NCBI GenBank assembly: GCA_023393895.1
Contig: JAEXBT010000092.1
Location: 1 to 9,907 of the forward strand
Direction of reading: 5' to 3'
DNA: 9,907 bases
Source of the DNA: Pseudomonadota bacterium
Lineage (GTDB): Bacteria > Pseudomonadota > Gammaproteobacteria > Xanthomonadales > Xanthomonadaceae
Position numbers and translations under genes: made by a program. The first letter of the stretch is position 1. The number at the start of each line of letters is the position of its first letter. Shown in pieces: positions 1-6,739 of this stretch. The notes below the pieces were generated by a model, which searched no databases, was not told the DNA's origin, and saw only the letters and a list, made by a program, of their open reading frames with translations.

Positions 1-2019
1 ATTCATCACCACGCGGTCGTCCGGGCGCATCAGACCGAGCTCCTTGGCCTCGAGCGCGGAGGTCGAGACCTTTGCCATCGCCACCGTCTCGAACACCTTC
101 TTCAGTTCGGCGAAAACGTCACCGTTCGGCCCGGCGGCCTTCGACGCGCGCACCGCGAATTCCTTCAGGCCGCCACCGGCCGGCAGCAGGCCGACGCCAG
201 CCTCCACCAGCCCGATGTAGCTTTCCAGATGCGCGACGGTACGTGCCGAATGCATCTGGAACTCGCAGCCGCCGCCGAGTGCCAGCCCGCGCACCGCAGC
301 GACCACCGGCACCAGCGAGTACTTGATCGCCTGCGAGGTGCGCTGGAAGTTGGCGACCATCGCCTCGAAGGCGTCCACCTTGCCTTCCTTGAGCAGACCG
401 AGCGCACCGGCGAGGTCGGCGCCGGCGGAGAAGGGCTCCTTCGCCTGCCAGATCACCAGGCCCTTGAACAGCTTCTCGGCGATGCGGATCGCTTCCTGCA
501 GGCCATCGAGTACGTGGTCGTTCACGGTGTGCAGCTTGGTCTTGAAGCTGACCACGGCGATATCGTCGCCGGCATCGCGCCACAGGCGCACGCCCTCGTT
601 CTCCCAGACCGTCTCGCCCTGCGCGAACTTCTCACCCAGCACCGGGTCCGGGAAACGCTGGCGGCCATACACGGCCAGCGTCGAGCGCGGCACGTCCTTG
701 CCCTGGCTCGGGCTGAAGCTGCCATCGGCCGCGTACACGCCATCGCGCGAGAGCACCCATTCCGGCAGGGGCGCATCGCTCATCGCCTTGCCGGCCTTGA
801 TGTCCTCGTCGATCCACAGCGCCACCTGCTTCCAGCCGGCGGCCTGCCAGGTCTCGAACGGACCCATCGACCAACCGTAGCCCCAGCGGATCGCCAGGTC
901 CACGTCACGAGCGGTGTCCGTGATGTCCTTGAGGTGGTAGGCGCTGTAGTGGAACAGGTCGCGGAAGATCGCCCAAAGGAACTGCGCCTGCGGGTGCTCG
1001 CTGGCGCGCAGGGCGGCGAACTTCTTCGCCGGGTCCTTCTCCTTGAGGATCTCCACCACCTCGGGCGCCGCTTCCATGTTCGAGGCGACGTAGTCGGCTT
1101 TCGCGACATCGATCACCTTGATGTCCTTGCCTTCCTTGCGGAAGATGCCGGCACCGCTCTTCTGGCCGAGCGCGCCTTTCTCGATCAGCGCCTTCAGCCA
1201 CGCCGGCGCATCGAAGTACTTGTGCCACGGGTCACCCGGCAGGGTATCGGCCATGGTCTTGATGACGTGCGCCATGGTGTCGAGGCCGACCACGTCGGCA
1301 GTGCGATAAGTGGCGGACTTCGGGCGACCGAGCAGCGGGCCGGTCAGCGCATCCACGGTGTCGAAGCCGAGCCCGCTCTGCTGCGTGTGGTGCATGGTTG
1401 CGAGGATCGAGAACACGCCGATGCGGTTGCCGATGAAGTTCGGCGTATCGCGCGCGATCACCACGCCCTTGCCGACGTAGCTGGTCAGGAAGCTTTCCAG
1501 CCCTTCCATCACCCACGATTCGGTGTGGCGGGTCGGGATCAGCTCGACCAGGTACATGTAGCGCGGCGGGTTGAAGAAGTGCACGCCGCAGAAGCGGTGG
1601 CGCAGCTCTTCCGGCAGCACGTCGGCCAGCTTCTCGATGCCCAGGCCCGAGGTGTTCGACGCCAGCACCGCGTGCGCGGGCACGTGCGGCGCGATCTTGC
1701 GGTACAGGTCCTGCTTCCAGTCCATCCGCTCGGCGATCGCCTCGATGATGAGGTCGCAGCTTTCGAGCTCGCCAAGGCCGGTCTCGTAGTTGGCCGGCAC
1801 GATCGCTTCGGCCAGCGCCTTGCTGCCGAGCGGGGCGGGCGAGAGCTTGCCGAGATTGGCGATCGCCTTCTGCACGATGCCGTTCTTGTCGCCTTCATTT
1901 GCGGGCAGGTCGAACAGGACGGTATCAATGCCGGCGTTGACCAGCTGCGCGGCGATCTGCGCGCCCATCACGCCGGCGCCGAGGACGGCAACGCGGCGGA
2001 TCAGCAGTTTTTCGGACAT
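1..2019 (-). CDS. FadN-type 3-hydroxyacyl-CoA dehydrogenase / enoyl-CoA hydratase (partial, C-terminus off window)
   Basis: This is a bifunctional cytoplasmic beta-oxidation enzyme. It hydrates trans-2-enoyl-CoA and oxidises the L-3-hydroxyacyl-CoA with NAD+. The 673 visible residues run open to the window edge. An N-terminal Rossmann fold carries GAGVMG (residues 14-19). The dehydrogenase catalytic motif HFFNPP starts at His147, with the partner Glu at 159. FIGNRIG and the two 3HCDH C-terminal helical domains follow. A crotonase domain then has FSAGADL (530-536), GGGCEF with Glu586, and a second Glu606. These two match the catalytic Glu pair of enoyl-CoA hydratases, including the 20-residue spacing. 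The order dehydrogenase then hydratase is that of Bacillus FadN (about 790 aa), and is the reverse of E. coli FadB. Roughly 115 residues are therefore missing. GGAG lies 7 nt before the ATG. The gene starts 26 bp after the PsrA-like regulator, so the two are probably co-transcribed. A fadA thiolase would be expected next, beyond the window (inference). Confidence 0.95.
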   Translation of the reverse strand, partial: MSEKLLIRRVAVLGAGVMGAQIAAQLVNAGIDTVLFDLPANEGDKNGIVQKAIANLGKLSPAPLGSKALAEAIVPANYETGLGELESCDLIIEAIAERMDWKQDLYRKIAPHVPAHAVLASNTSGLGIEKLADVLPEELRHRFCGVHFFNPPRYMYLVELIPTRHTESWVMEGLESFLTSYVGKGVVIARDTPNFIGNRIGVFSILATMHHTQQSGLGFDTVDALTGPLLGRPKSATYRTADVVGLDTMAHVIKTMADTLPGDPWHKYFDAPAWLKALIEKGALGQKSGAGIFRKEGKDIKVIDVAKADYVASNMEAAPEVVEILKEKDPAKKFAALRASEHPQAQFLWAIFRDLFHYSAYHLKDITDTARDVDLAIRWGYGWSMGPFETWQAAGWKQVALWIDEDIKAGKAMSDAPLPEWVLSRDGVYAADGSFSPSQGKDVPRSTLAVYGRQRFPDPVLGEKFAQGETVWENEGVRLWRDAGDDIAVVSFKTKLHTVNDHVLDGLQEAIRIAEKLFKGLVIWQAKEPFSAGADLAGALGLLKEGKVDAFEAMVANFQRTSQAIKYSLVPVVAAVRGLALGGGCEFQMHSARTVAHLESYIGLVEAGVGLLPAGGGLKEFAVRASKAAGPNGDVFAELKKVFETVAMAKVSTSALEAKELGLMRPDDRVVMN

Positions 2020-2045
2020 CTCGGGGCTCCTCGGAATGGATGGGG

Positions 2046-2666
2046 TCAGGCGGCGGCCTTGAAGCCGGCAGCCGCGAAGGTGATCAGTTCGTCCGCCGCG
2101 CGCCGCTGGTGGGCGGCCTCGCTGGCATTGGCCGGACGCTTGATGGCGCCGAAATCGGCCATCGCATAGGTGAGTGCACCGGACAGGAAGTCCAGCCGCC
2201 AGTACAGCTGCTCCTTGCCCAGATGCGGCAGGCAGACCGCGAGTGCTTGGGCGAATTCGCGCAGGACATGGCCGTATCGGGCGGACAGGAAGGCCCGAAG
2301 GCCATCGTTCTTCTCGGCATAGGCACGGGCGATGACGCGGATGAAGGCGACGCCACCCGGCTCCTGGGATACCGCGAGTGCAGGTGCAACGAAGGCTCGT
2401 AGGATCGCCTCCGTCTCCCCCGGATTCTGTGCAACCGCTTGTTTCAGCAGGGAAATCCGCGATTCGCTCATTTCGTCCATGCGCCGCCGGAACACCTCGT
2501 TGATGAGGTTTTCCTTGCTGCCGAAGTGGTAGTTGACCGCGGCGATGTTGACGTCGGCCAGCCCGGTGACCTCACGCAGGGAGGTTCCGGAAAACCCCTG
2601 TTGGGCGAACAGGGCTTCTGCGGCGTTCAGGATCCGGTCCTTGGTGCTGAACTGCGCGGTCGCCAT
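2046..2666 (-). CDS. TetR/AcrR-family regulator, PsrA-like (fatty-acid metabolism)
   Basis: This 206-aa protein has an N-terminal TetR DNA-binding domain. Its helix-turn-helix spans about residues 28-49 and ends in the family signature VNYHFGSKENL. The match to Pseudomonas PsrA, as I recall that sequence, is close: VNIAAVNYHFGSK in the recognition helix, and a C-terminal stretch YWRLDFLSGALTYAMADF resembling PsrA's FWRVHFMLGA region. PsrA is a long-chain fatty-acid-responsive repressor of beta-oxidation genes, and it also activates rpoS in Pseudomonas. Lying directly upstream of a fadN-type gene, this protein most likely represses its own beta-oxidation operon and releases DNA when acyl ligands bind (inference). 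A PsrA-box-like palindrome lies 17 bp upstream of its start codon. The shine-dalgarno is poor (AGGA almost abutting the ATG, AGGC further up), so expression may be low. TetR membership is very secure. PsrA orthology is likely. Confidence 0.93.
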   Translation of the reverse strand: MATAQFSTKDRILNAAEALFAQQGFSGTSLREVTGLADVNIAAVNYHFGSKENLINEVFRRRMDEMSESRISLLKQAVAQNPGETEAILRAFVAPALAVSQEPGGVAFIRVIARAYAEKNDGLRAFLSARYGHVLREFAQALAVCLPHLGKEQLYWRLDFLSGALTYAMADFGAIKRPANASEAAHQRRAADELITFAAAGFKAAA

Positions 2667-2682
2667 GTCCTAATGCCTGCTT

Positions 2683-2696
2683 CAAACAATCGATTG
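2683..2696. promoter_or_regulatory. Candidate PsrA-type operator
   Basis: The site reads CAAAC, four bases, GATTG. It contains a perfect 10-bp palindrome, CAATCGATTG (2687-2696). The published PsrA box, as I remember it, is (G/C)AAAC-N2-4-GTTT(G/C), and this site departs from it at one position. It sits 17 bp upstream of the TetR/PsrA-like start codon and just downstream of a plausible minus-strand -10, where a repressor would block transcription start. Calling it an operator is inference from similarity and position. Confidence 0.5.
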
Positions 2697-2725
2697 ACTT
2701 TGCATCAGCGCGAACCCCGCGTCAA
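2697..2725 (-). promoter_or_regulatory. Candidate sigma70-type promoter for the psrA-fadN unit
   Basis: On the minus strand, TTGACG (2725-2720, five of six consensus bases) is followed after 17 bp by CAAAGT (2702-2697, three of six). Start would fall near 2690, inside the candidate operator and about 25 nt before the regulator's ATG. The -35 is good and the -10 is weak, so confidence is moderate to low. Confidence 0.35.
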
Positions 2726-2767
2726 GGCTTGGGAATTCGCGTGACGGCATGTGTACGCGGCGTCAAG
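2719..2767. repeat. Pair of 8-bp direct repeats, GCGTCAAG
   Basis: GCGTCAAG occurs at 2719-2726 and 2760-2767. The starts are 41 bp apart, close to four helical turns, and each copy is followed shortly by ATTCG. The left copy includes the minus-strand -35 candidate. The pair lies in the divergent intergenic region. It could be a binding site for a regulator on one helix face, or chance. Confidence 0.3.
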
Positions 2768-2803
2768 CATTCGTTAGACTTGTGGGCACTTTGCTCGCTA
2801 ACC

Positions 2804-2819
2804 CCGCGATTCTTCGCGG
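2804..2819 (+). other. Small hairpin in the ndk upstream region
   Basis: CCGCGA and TCGCGG form a perfect 6-bp stem with a 4-nt loop, TTCT. The hairpin lies 20 bp before the larger hairpin that covers the ndk ribosome binding site. There is no U-tract after it, so it is not an intrinsic terminator. It could be part of the ndk leader RNA if transcription begins upstream. Confidence 0.4.
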
Positions 2820-2839
2820 AAACCACTCTCAACGTACGC

Positions 2840-2879
2840 GGGGGTATCCGACTCCCGTGCCTCACATCCGGAGACCCCC
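2840..2879 (+). promoter_or_regulatory. ndk leader hairpin sequestering the ribosome binding site
   Basis: GGGGGTATCCG (2840-2850) can pair with CGGAGACCCCC (2869-2879) in 10 of 11 positions. The single mismatch is A2846 against G2873, and the loop is 18 nt. The ndk shine-dalgarno GGAG (2870-2873) lies inside the 3' arm, and the stem ends at the base before the ATG at 2880. Folded, it should block ribosome loading, as an RNA thermometer or other translational switch would. The pairing is read directly from the sequence. The regulatory role is inference and requires a transcript that starts upstream of 2840. Confidence 0.5.
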
Positions 2880-3305
2880 ATGGCGCAGGAGCGCACCCTT
2901 TCCATCATCAAGCCCGATGCCGTCGCCAAGAACGTGATCGGCGAGATCTATTCGCGTTTCGAGAAGAACGGCCTGAAGGTCGTCGCCGCGAAGATGAAGC
3001 AGCTGTCCAAGCAGGAAGCCGAGGGCTTCTACGCCGTGCATCGTGAGCGTCCGTTCTTCGGCGCGCTGGTCAACTTCATGATCTCCGGCCCGGTGATGAT
3101 CCAGGTGCTCGAAGGCGAGGGCGCGGTGCTGAAGAACCGCGAACTGATGGGCGCAACCAACCCGAAGGAAGCCGCAGCCGGCACCATCCGCGCCGACTTC
3201 GCCGATTCGATCGATGCCAACGCCGTGCACGGTTCGGACTCGCTGGAGAACGCCGCGATCGAGATCGCCTACTTCTTCCCGGCCACGGACGTGATCGGCC
3301 GCTGA
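2880..3305 (+). CDS. ndk: Nucleoside diphosphate kinase
   Basis: Ndk transfers the gamma phosphate of ATP to NDPs and dNDPs through a phospho-histidine intermediate, balancing cytoplasmic (d)NTP pools. The 141-aa protein is full length for the bacterial family. It begins with [12 protein letters not shown], in which Lys11 is the conserved phosphate-binding lysine. The active-site signature NAVHGSDS places the catalytic histidine at residue 117. The ATG follows GGAG with 6-nt spacing, but that site can be buried in a stable hairpin ending right at the start codon. It is the first gene of the plus-strand cluster, and its stop lies 4 nt before rlmN. The same ndk-rlmN-pilF order occurs in Pseudomonas. 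Confidence 0.99.
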   Translation: MAQERTLSIIKPDAVAKNVIGEIYSRFEKNGLKVVAAKMKQLSKQEAEGFYAVHRERPFFGALVNFMISGPVMIQVLEGEGAVLKNRELMGATNPKEAAAGTIRADFADSIDANAVHGSDSLENAAIEIAYFFPATDVIGR

Positions 3306-3309
3306 TGCC

Positions 3310-4461
3310 ATGAGCACCGCGCAGCGCCAGAACCTGCTGGAGCTGGACCGCGAAGGTCTGGAGCGCTTCTTCGTCGAGACACTCGGCGAGAAGCGTTTCC
3401 GCGCGCACCAGGTGATGAAGTGGATCCACCACCGCCACGTCACCACCTTCGATGAAATGACCGACCTCGGCAAGGCGCTGCGGGCCAAGCTGGAGCAGCA
3501 TGCCGAGATCGTCGTCCCCAACGTGCTCTTCGACAAGGGCTCGGAAGACGGTACCCACAAGTGGCTGCTGGGCATGGATGGCGGCAATGCCATCGAGACC
3601 GTGTACATCCCGGACAAGGGGCGCGGCACGCTGTGCGTGTCCTCGCAGGTGGGCTGCGCACTCAACTGCAGCTTCTGCTCCACCGCTACGCAGGGTTTCA
3701 ACCGCAACCTGTCGGCCGCCGAGATCATCGGCCAGGTGTGGGTGGCTGCGAAGCACCTCGGCAACGTCCCGCACAGGCAGCGCCGCGTCACCAACGTGGT
3801 GATGATGGGGATGGGCGAGCCGCTCATGAATTTCGACAACGTCGTCACCGCGATGAGTGTGATGCGCGACGACCTCGGCTACGGCCTCGCCAACAAGCGC
3901 GTCACGCTCTCGACTGCCGGGCTGGTACCGATGATCGACCGCCTCGCGGCCGAGAGCGACGTGTCGCTGGCAGTGTCCCTGCACGCACCGTTCGACGACC
4001 TGCGCGACGAGCTGGTGCCGCTCAACCGCAAGTACGACATCGCCACGCTGATGGACGCCTGCGTGCGCTACGCGCTGCGCAAGAAGGGCGAGTCGGTGAC
4101 GTTCGAGTACACGCTGATGAAGGGTGTCAACGACCAGCCGGAGCACGCGCGTGCACTCGCCAACCTGATGCGCGACTTCGACCGTCGCGTGCAGATGAAG
4201 GACGCGGCCAAGGTCAACCTGATCCCGTTCAACCCGTTCCCGGGCACGCGTTACGCCCGCTCCGGGGCAGAGGACATCCGTGCCTTCCAGAAGGTACTGA
4301 ACAACGCAGGGCTGGTGGCGCCGCTGCGGCGCACCCGCGGCGATGACATCGATGCCGCCTGCGGCCAGCTCAAGGGCCAGGTACTCGATCGCACGCGTCG
4401 ACAGGCCGAGCATGCCAAGCGCGTGGCTGCGCAGGAAGGGGGCATCGATGCCGCGGCCTGA
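3310..4461 (+). CDS. rlmN: Dual-specificity 23S rRNA A2503 / tRNA A37 C2-methyltransferase
   Basis: RlmN is a radical-SAM enzyme that makes 2-methyladenosine at A2503 of 23S rRNA and A37 of some tRNAs, helping translational fidelity. The 383-aa protein has the [4Fe-4S] motif CALNCSFC, with cysteines 116, 120 and 123. Cys109 (in TLCVSSQ) and Cys351 (in [10 protein letters not shown]) match the E. coli methyl-carrying pair Cys118 and Cys355. All catalytic cysteines are therefore present. The start is 4 nt after the ndk stop. No shine-dalgarno is visible, so translation probably depends on coupling to ndk. An out-of-frame ATG-CCA-TGA overlaps the ndk stop at 3305-3313. The gene end overlaps pilF by 14 nt. 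The C-terminus has a short Ala-rich tail after the core. RlmN is preferred over Cfr because of the housekeeping context and the [10 protein letters not shown] ending. Confidence 0.99.
   Translation: MSTAQRQNLLELDREGLERFFVETLGEKRFRAHQVMKWIHHRHVTTFDEMTDLGKALRAKLEQHAEIVVPNVLFDKGSEDGTHKWLLGMDGGNAIETVYIPDKGRGTLCVSSQVGCALNCSFCSTATQGFNRNLSAAEIIGQVWVAAKHLGNVPHRQRRVTNVVMMGMGEPLMNFDNVVTAMSVMRDDLGYGLANKRVTLSTAGLVPMIDRLAAESDVSLAVSLHAPFDDLRDELVPLNRKYDIATLMDACVRYALRKKGESVTFEYTLMKGVNDQPEHARALANLMRDFDRRVQMKDAAKVNLIPFNPFPGTRYARSGAEDIRAFQKVLNNAGLVAPLRRTRGDDIDAACGQLKGQVLDRTRRQAEHAKRVAAQEGGIDAAA
4433..4442 (+). promoter_or_regulatory. Shine-Dalgarno of pilF, inside the 3' end of rlmN
   Basis: The purine run AGGAAGGGGG ends 5 nt before the ATG at 4448. 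It fixes that ATG as the pilF start, rather than the in-frame ATG at 4343 deep inside rlmN. The lipoprotein signal begins right after 4448, which supports the same choice. Confidence 0.7.
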
Positions 4462-5263
4462 GCGTTTCGTGTGGGCGGTGCTTCTGCTGGCAGGTCTGCT
4501 GGCCATGACCGGCTGCAGCCGGCTGACATTCATCAAGCCCAATCTCAAGAAGATGGAGGTGGAGCAGGTCCGCCAGCCGGTGCGCGTGCGTGACAGCGCA
4601 GAGGTGAGGGCAAGGCTCTCGGCGCAACAGCAGGTGGATGCCGCGACCAGCGCCTATTCCACCGGCGACTTCGTCAGCGCTGAAAAGAACGCCCGCGCGG
4701 CACTCAAGGCGGATCCGCAATCGGTCGATGCGCACACCGTGCTCGGTCTGGTGGCCGAAAGCCGTGGCCGCTCCACCGAAGCGGGCGACTGGTTCCGCAA
4801 GGCCGCGCAACTGTCCGCAGGGCGCGCGGCAGAGGCATCCAATTACGGCGCATGGCTATGCCGCAACGGGCAGCCGGTCGAGGCGCTGCGTTATTTCGAC
4901 CATGCGGTGAACACACAGGCGGCGGAGGCGCGTGCCGACAGCCTTGCCAACGCCGGTGCCTGTGCGCTCAGTGCGGGGCTCAATGCGCGGGCCGACAGCT
5001 ACCTGCGACAGGCGATCCATTTCGTTCCCAACCACGCGCTTGCGCTGGAATCGCTCGCCAGGTTCTCGCTGGCACAAGGCGATGCGCTGGAAGCGCGCTC
5101 CTTCATCGAGCGCCGGCTATCGGCGGCGCCCGCCAGTGCATCCGCTTTGCAGACCGCGCTGGAGATAGAGGATCGGCTGGGTGACAGTCGTTCCGCCGAT
5201 CGCTATCGCCAGCGCCTGCGCTCGGAATTTCCAAACACTCGAAACCCGTCTCCCGGGAAATGA
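4448..5263 (+). CDS. pilF: Type IV pilus biogenesis/stability lipoprotein PilF (PilW), TPR protein
   Basis: PilF is the outer-membrane pilotin that helps the PilQ secretin insert and oligomerise for type IV pili. The 271-aa product starts with a hydrophobic signal (about residues 7-22) and a lipobox ending MTGC, with lipidation predicted at Cys23. Met at -3 is slightly atypical. Ser at +2 predicts outer-membrane sorting. Residues from about 59 to 262 are tandem TPR helices, including the family-like [19 protein letters not shown]. Pseudomonas PilF is about 250 aa, with the same TPR build and the same place between rlmN and the rodZ-like gene. The gene overlaps rlmN by 14 nt and ends 4 nt before rodZ, which indicates coupling. 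The pilus role is inferred from family and synteny, as no other pilus genes are in view. Confidence 0.93.
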   Translation: MPRPERFVWAVLLLAGLLAMTGCSRLTFIKPNLKKMEVEQVRQPVRVRDSAEVRARLSAQQQVDAATSAYSTGDFVSAEKNARAALKADPQSVDAHTVLGLVAESRGRSTEAGDWFRKAAQLSAGRAAEASNYGAWLCRNGQPVEALRYFDHAVNTQAAEARADSLANAGACALSAGLNARADSYLRQAIHFVPNHALALESLARFSLAQGDALEARSFIERRLSAAPASASALQTALEIEDRLGDSRSADRYRQRLRSEFPNTRNPSPGK

Positions 5264-5267
5264 CGCG

Positions 5268-6050
5268 ATGAACACCTCCAGCAACGAGAAGCAACAGCTC
5301 TGTGGCCGGCAACTGCGTGAAGCGCGGGAGCGAACGGGGCGGACGATCGCCGAGGCCAGCGCCGAGGCGCGGATGCCGACGCGGGTGCTGGAGGCACTTG
5401 AAGCCGGGGATTGGGCCCGGCTCGGCGCACCGGTTTTCGTGCGCGGCCAGTTGCGCAGCTACGCGCGCCTGCTTGGGCTGGATGCCAACGCCTTCGTCGA
5501 GGAGGCCGAAGTGGCACCGGCAAGGCCCGTGGAGCTGATCAGCCACGACCACACCCCGGGCTGGGAGCGGTTCTTCTCGCAGCTGGGCAGCAAGATCGTG
5601 TACGTGGTGATGACGGCCGGCCTGGTGATTCCGGTCTACATGGTCGCGACCCGGTCCCCGGTGCCGGAAGCCCAGCAGGCACAGCTGGAGTCGGCTGCAG
5701 GCGCACCGGGGGCAGAACTGATGCCGGTGCCGCGTGAGCCGGTGGCCGCGTCGATGGCATCCCTGCCGAAACCGCAGGCTACCGCAGCCGCGCTCAGCTT
5801 CGAGTTCGACGGTGAAAGCTGGGTCCAGTTCTATGCGCCGGACGGCAGCACGCTGGAAAAAGGGTTGATGAAGGCGGGCGACCGCAAGCAGTTCGCCGCG
5901 GGGCAACTGGGTCGCGCAGTGGTCGGCAATGCGTCCGAAGTCCGGGTGACGCACGCGGGCCAACCGGTGGATCTGGCGCCCTGGCTGCGGTCGAACGTGG
6001 CCCGCTTTGAGGTATCCTCTGACGGTTCGCCGGTCAGTTCGGCCGAGTGA
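5268..6050 (+). CDS. rodZ: RodZ-like cell-shape protein (HTH, one membrane helix, RodZ C-terminal domain)
   Basis: RodZ links the MreB cytoskeleton to the elongation machinery, and some members also bind nucleic acid. The 260-aa product has an N-terminal Xre/HTH_25-like domain at about residues 12-72 (LREARERTGRTIAEASAEAR, then LEALEAGDW and VFVRGQLRSYARLLGLD). One membrane helix follows at about 109-127. After a short Ala/Pro-rich periplasmic linker comes a RodZ_C/DUF4115-like beta domain at about 175-250 (SWVQFYAPDGSTLEKGLMKAG). At 260 aa it is clearly shorter than E. coli RodZ (337 aa), mainly in the linker. The start at 5268 is chosen because it lies 4 nt after the pilF stop, with GGGA at 5255-5258 upstream. 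An in-frame ATG at 5181 would lie inside pilF and add residues foreign to the family. Confidence 0.9.
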   Translation: MNTSSNEKQQLCGRQLREARERTGRTIAEASAEARMPTRVLEALEAGDWARLGAPVFVRGQLRSYARLLGLDANAFVEEAEVAPARPVELISHDHTPGWERFFSQLGSKIVYVVMTAGLVIPVYMVATRSPVPEAQQAQLESAAGAPGAELMPVPREPVAASMASLPKPQATAAALSFEFDGESWVQFYAPDGSTLEKGLMKAGDRKQFAAGQLGRAVVGNASEVRVTHAGQPVDLAPWLRSNVARFEVSSDGSPVSSAE

Positions 6051-6052
6051 AG

Positions 6053-6119
6053 CGATATCGCCCCGTCGGGCGACTCTCCTGAAGCCAAGAAGCCGCGCCC
6101 GGCGCGGTCCGGATATCCG
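6053..6119 (+). other. Palindrome-rich rodZ-yfgM intergenic segment
   Basis: This short gap holds four symmetric elements. CGATATCG (6053-6060) and CGGATATCCG (6110-6119) are perfect palindromes sharing GATATC. Between them are two hairpins. TCGCCC-CGTC-GGGCGA (6058-6073) has a 6-bp stem and overlaps the first palindrome. CCGCGC-CCG-GCGCGG (6093-6107) also has a 6-bp stem. Neither is followed by a U-tract, so they are not classic terminators. They may be mRNA processing or stability elements, or a mark of the missing ispG-hisS segment. I see no convincing promoter here. The weak GGA before yfgM lies in the second palindrome. Confidence 0.5.
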
Positions 6120-6124
6120 TTTCC

Positions 6125-6739
6125 ATGGATGAATTGTTGAACGAACACGAGCAGGGCGAGCGCGTCCGCTCCTGGCTGCAACGCAACGCAGCGGGCCTAC
6201 TGGGTGGCATCGTGCTTGGGCTCGCGCTGATCTGGGGCTGGGGCCAGTGGCAGGATCGCCGCAGTGCGGACCGCGATGCGGTGGCGGGCGAGTACGACCG
6301 CTTCGAGCAGGCAGTGGCACAGAACCCCGAAACGGCCGCCGCGCAGATATCCGGCAAGCTGGCAGGCACCCCGTATGCGGCGCTCGCGGCACTCGAGTTG
6401 GCCAAGGCCCATGTCGATGCCGGCAAGGAGACCGAGGCGCTTGCCGTGCTGACCGCGGCCCGAAGCGACGACCCGATGCTGGCCCGGATCCTGCGCCAGC
6501 GCACCGCGACGCTGATGACCGCCACCGGCAAGCCTGCCGACGCGGTGGCGCTGCTCGGAAAGCCTGACGATGCGGCATCGTTGCAGGTGCTTGGCGATGC
6601 GCAGCTGGCCTTGGGCAAGGCGGCAGATGCACAGCAATCCTATCGCCAGGCCCTGCGCACGCTCGAGGAAGGTTCACCGGAGCGTCAAGTGGTGGAGCTC
6701 AAGCTGGCGGAGGCCGGCGGCCAGACCGCAACCCCCTGA
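6125..6739 (+). CDS. yfgM: YfgM-like tetratricopeptide inner-membrane protein (SecYEG ancillary subunit)
   Basis: YfgM is a bitopic inner-membrane protein that associates with SecYEG and PpiD and links translocation to periplasmic chaperones. The 204-aa protein (E. coli: 206 aa) has a short acidic cytoplasmic N-terminus and a membrane helix at about residues 22-40 (GLLGGIVLGLALIWGWGQW). The periplasmic part is alpha-helical and TPR-like (TPR_21 type), with repeats around TPYAALAALELAKAHVDAGK and LQVLGDAQLALGKAADAQQ. Its place directly before bamB and der is the classic gammaproteobacterial arrangement. The start gives the usual MDELLNEHEQ-type cytoplasmic leader. Its ribosome site is weak (GGA about 11 nt upstream). 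The gene is followed by a 40-nt gap containing a 5-bp GCGCG/CGCGC hairpin (6747-6760). Confidence 0.92.
   Translation: MDELLNEHEQGERVRSWLQRNAAGLLGGIVLGLALIWGWGQWQDRRSADRDAVAGEYDRFEQAVAQNPETAAAQISGKLAGTPYAALAALELAKAHVDAGKETEALAVLTAARSDDPMLARILRQRTATLMTATGKPADAVALLGKPDDAASLQVLGDAQLALGKAADAQQSYRQALRTLEEGSPERQVVELKLAEAGGQTATP

Noticed and set aside
229..2169. A 646-codon plus-strand open frame antisense to the fadN-type gene
   Set aside because: It mirrors the codon bias of the minus-strand gene. Its product is His/Arg/Asp-rich without recognisable motifs, and the opposite strand encodes a clear full enzyme.
2774..2802. A plus-strand -35/-10 pair for ndk around TTAGAC and GCTAAC
   Set aside because: Only two and three of six consensus bases match, too weak to call. 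The ndk promoter remains unlocated.
2729..3046. A 105-codon open frame overlapping the start of ndk
   Set aside because: It is in another frame from ndk, lacks a ribosome site and has no recognisable domain.
4343..4447. Longer pilF start inside rlmN
   Set aside because: The extra 35 residues precede the lipoprotein signal peptide, and a good ribosome site stands before 4448 instead.
3076..4548. A 490-codon minus-strand open frame antisense to ndk/rlmN
   Set aside because: It is a shadow of strongly biased GC-rich coding DNA. It covers the highly conserved rlmN on the other strand and has no family features.
5181..5267. Longer rodZ start inside pilF
   Set aside because: It overlaps pilF by 83 nt and the added residues have no family match. 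The ATG at 5268 lies 4 nt after the pilF stop.
6058..6107. Hairpins after rodZ as intrinsic terminators
   Set aside because: Stems are only 6 bp and there is no T-run after either one. The downstream genes lack a visible promoter of their own.
5103..6677. A 524-codon minus-strand open frame across pilF, rodZ and yfgM
   Set aside because: It is Arg/Pro/Ala-rich, low-complexity shadow translation that crosses three well-supported plus-strand genes.
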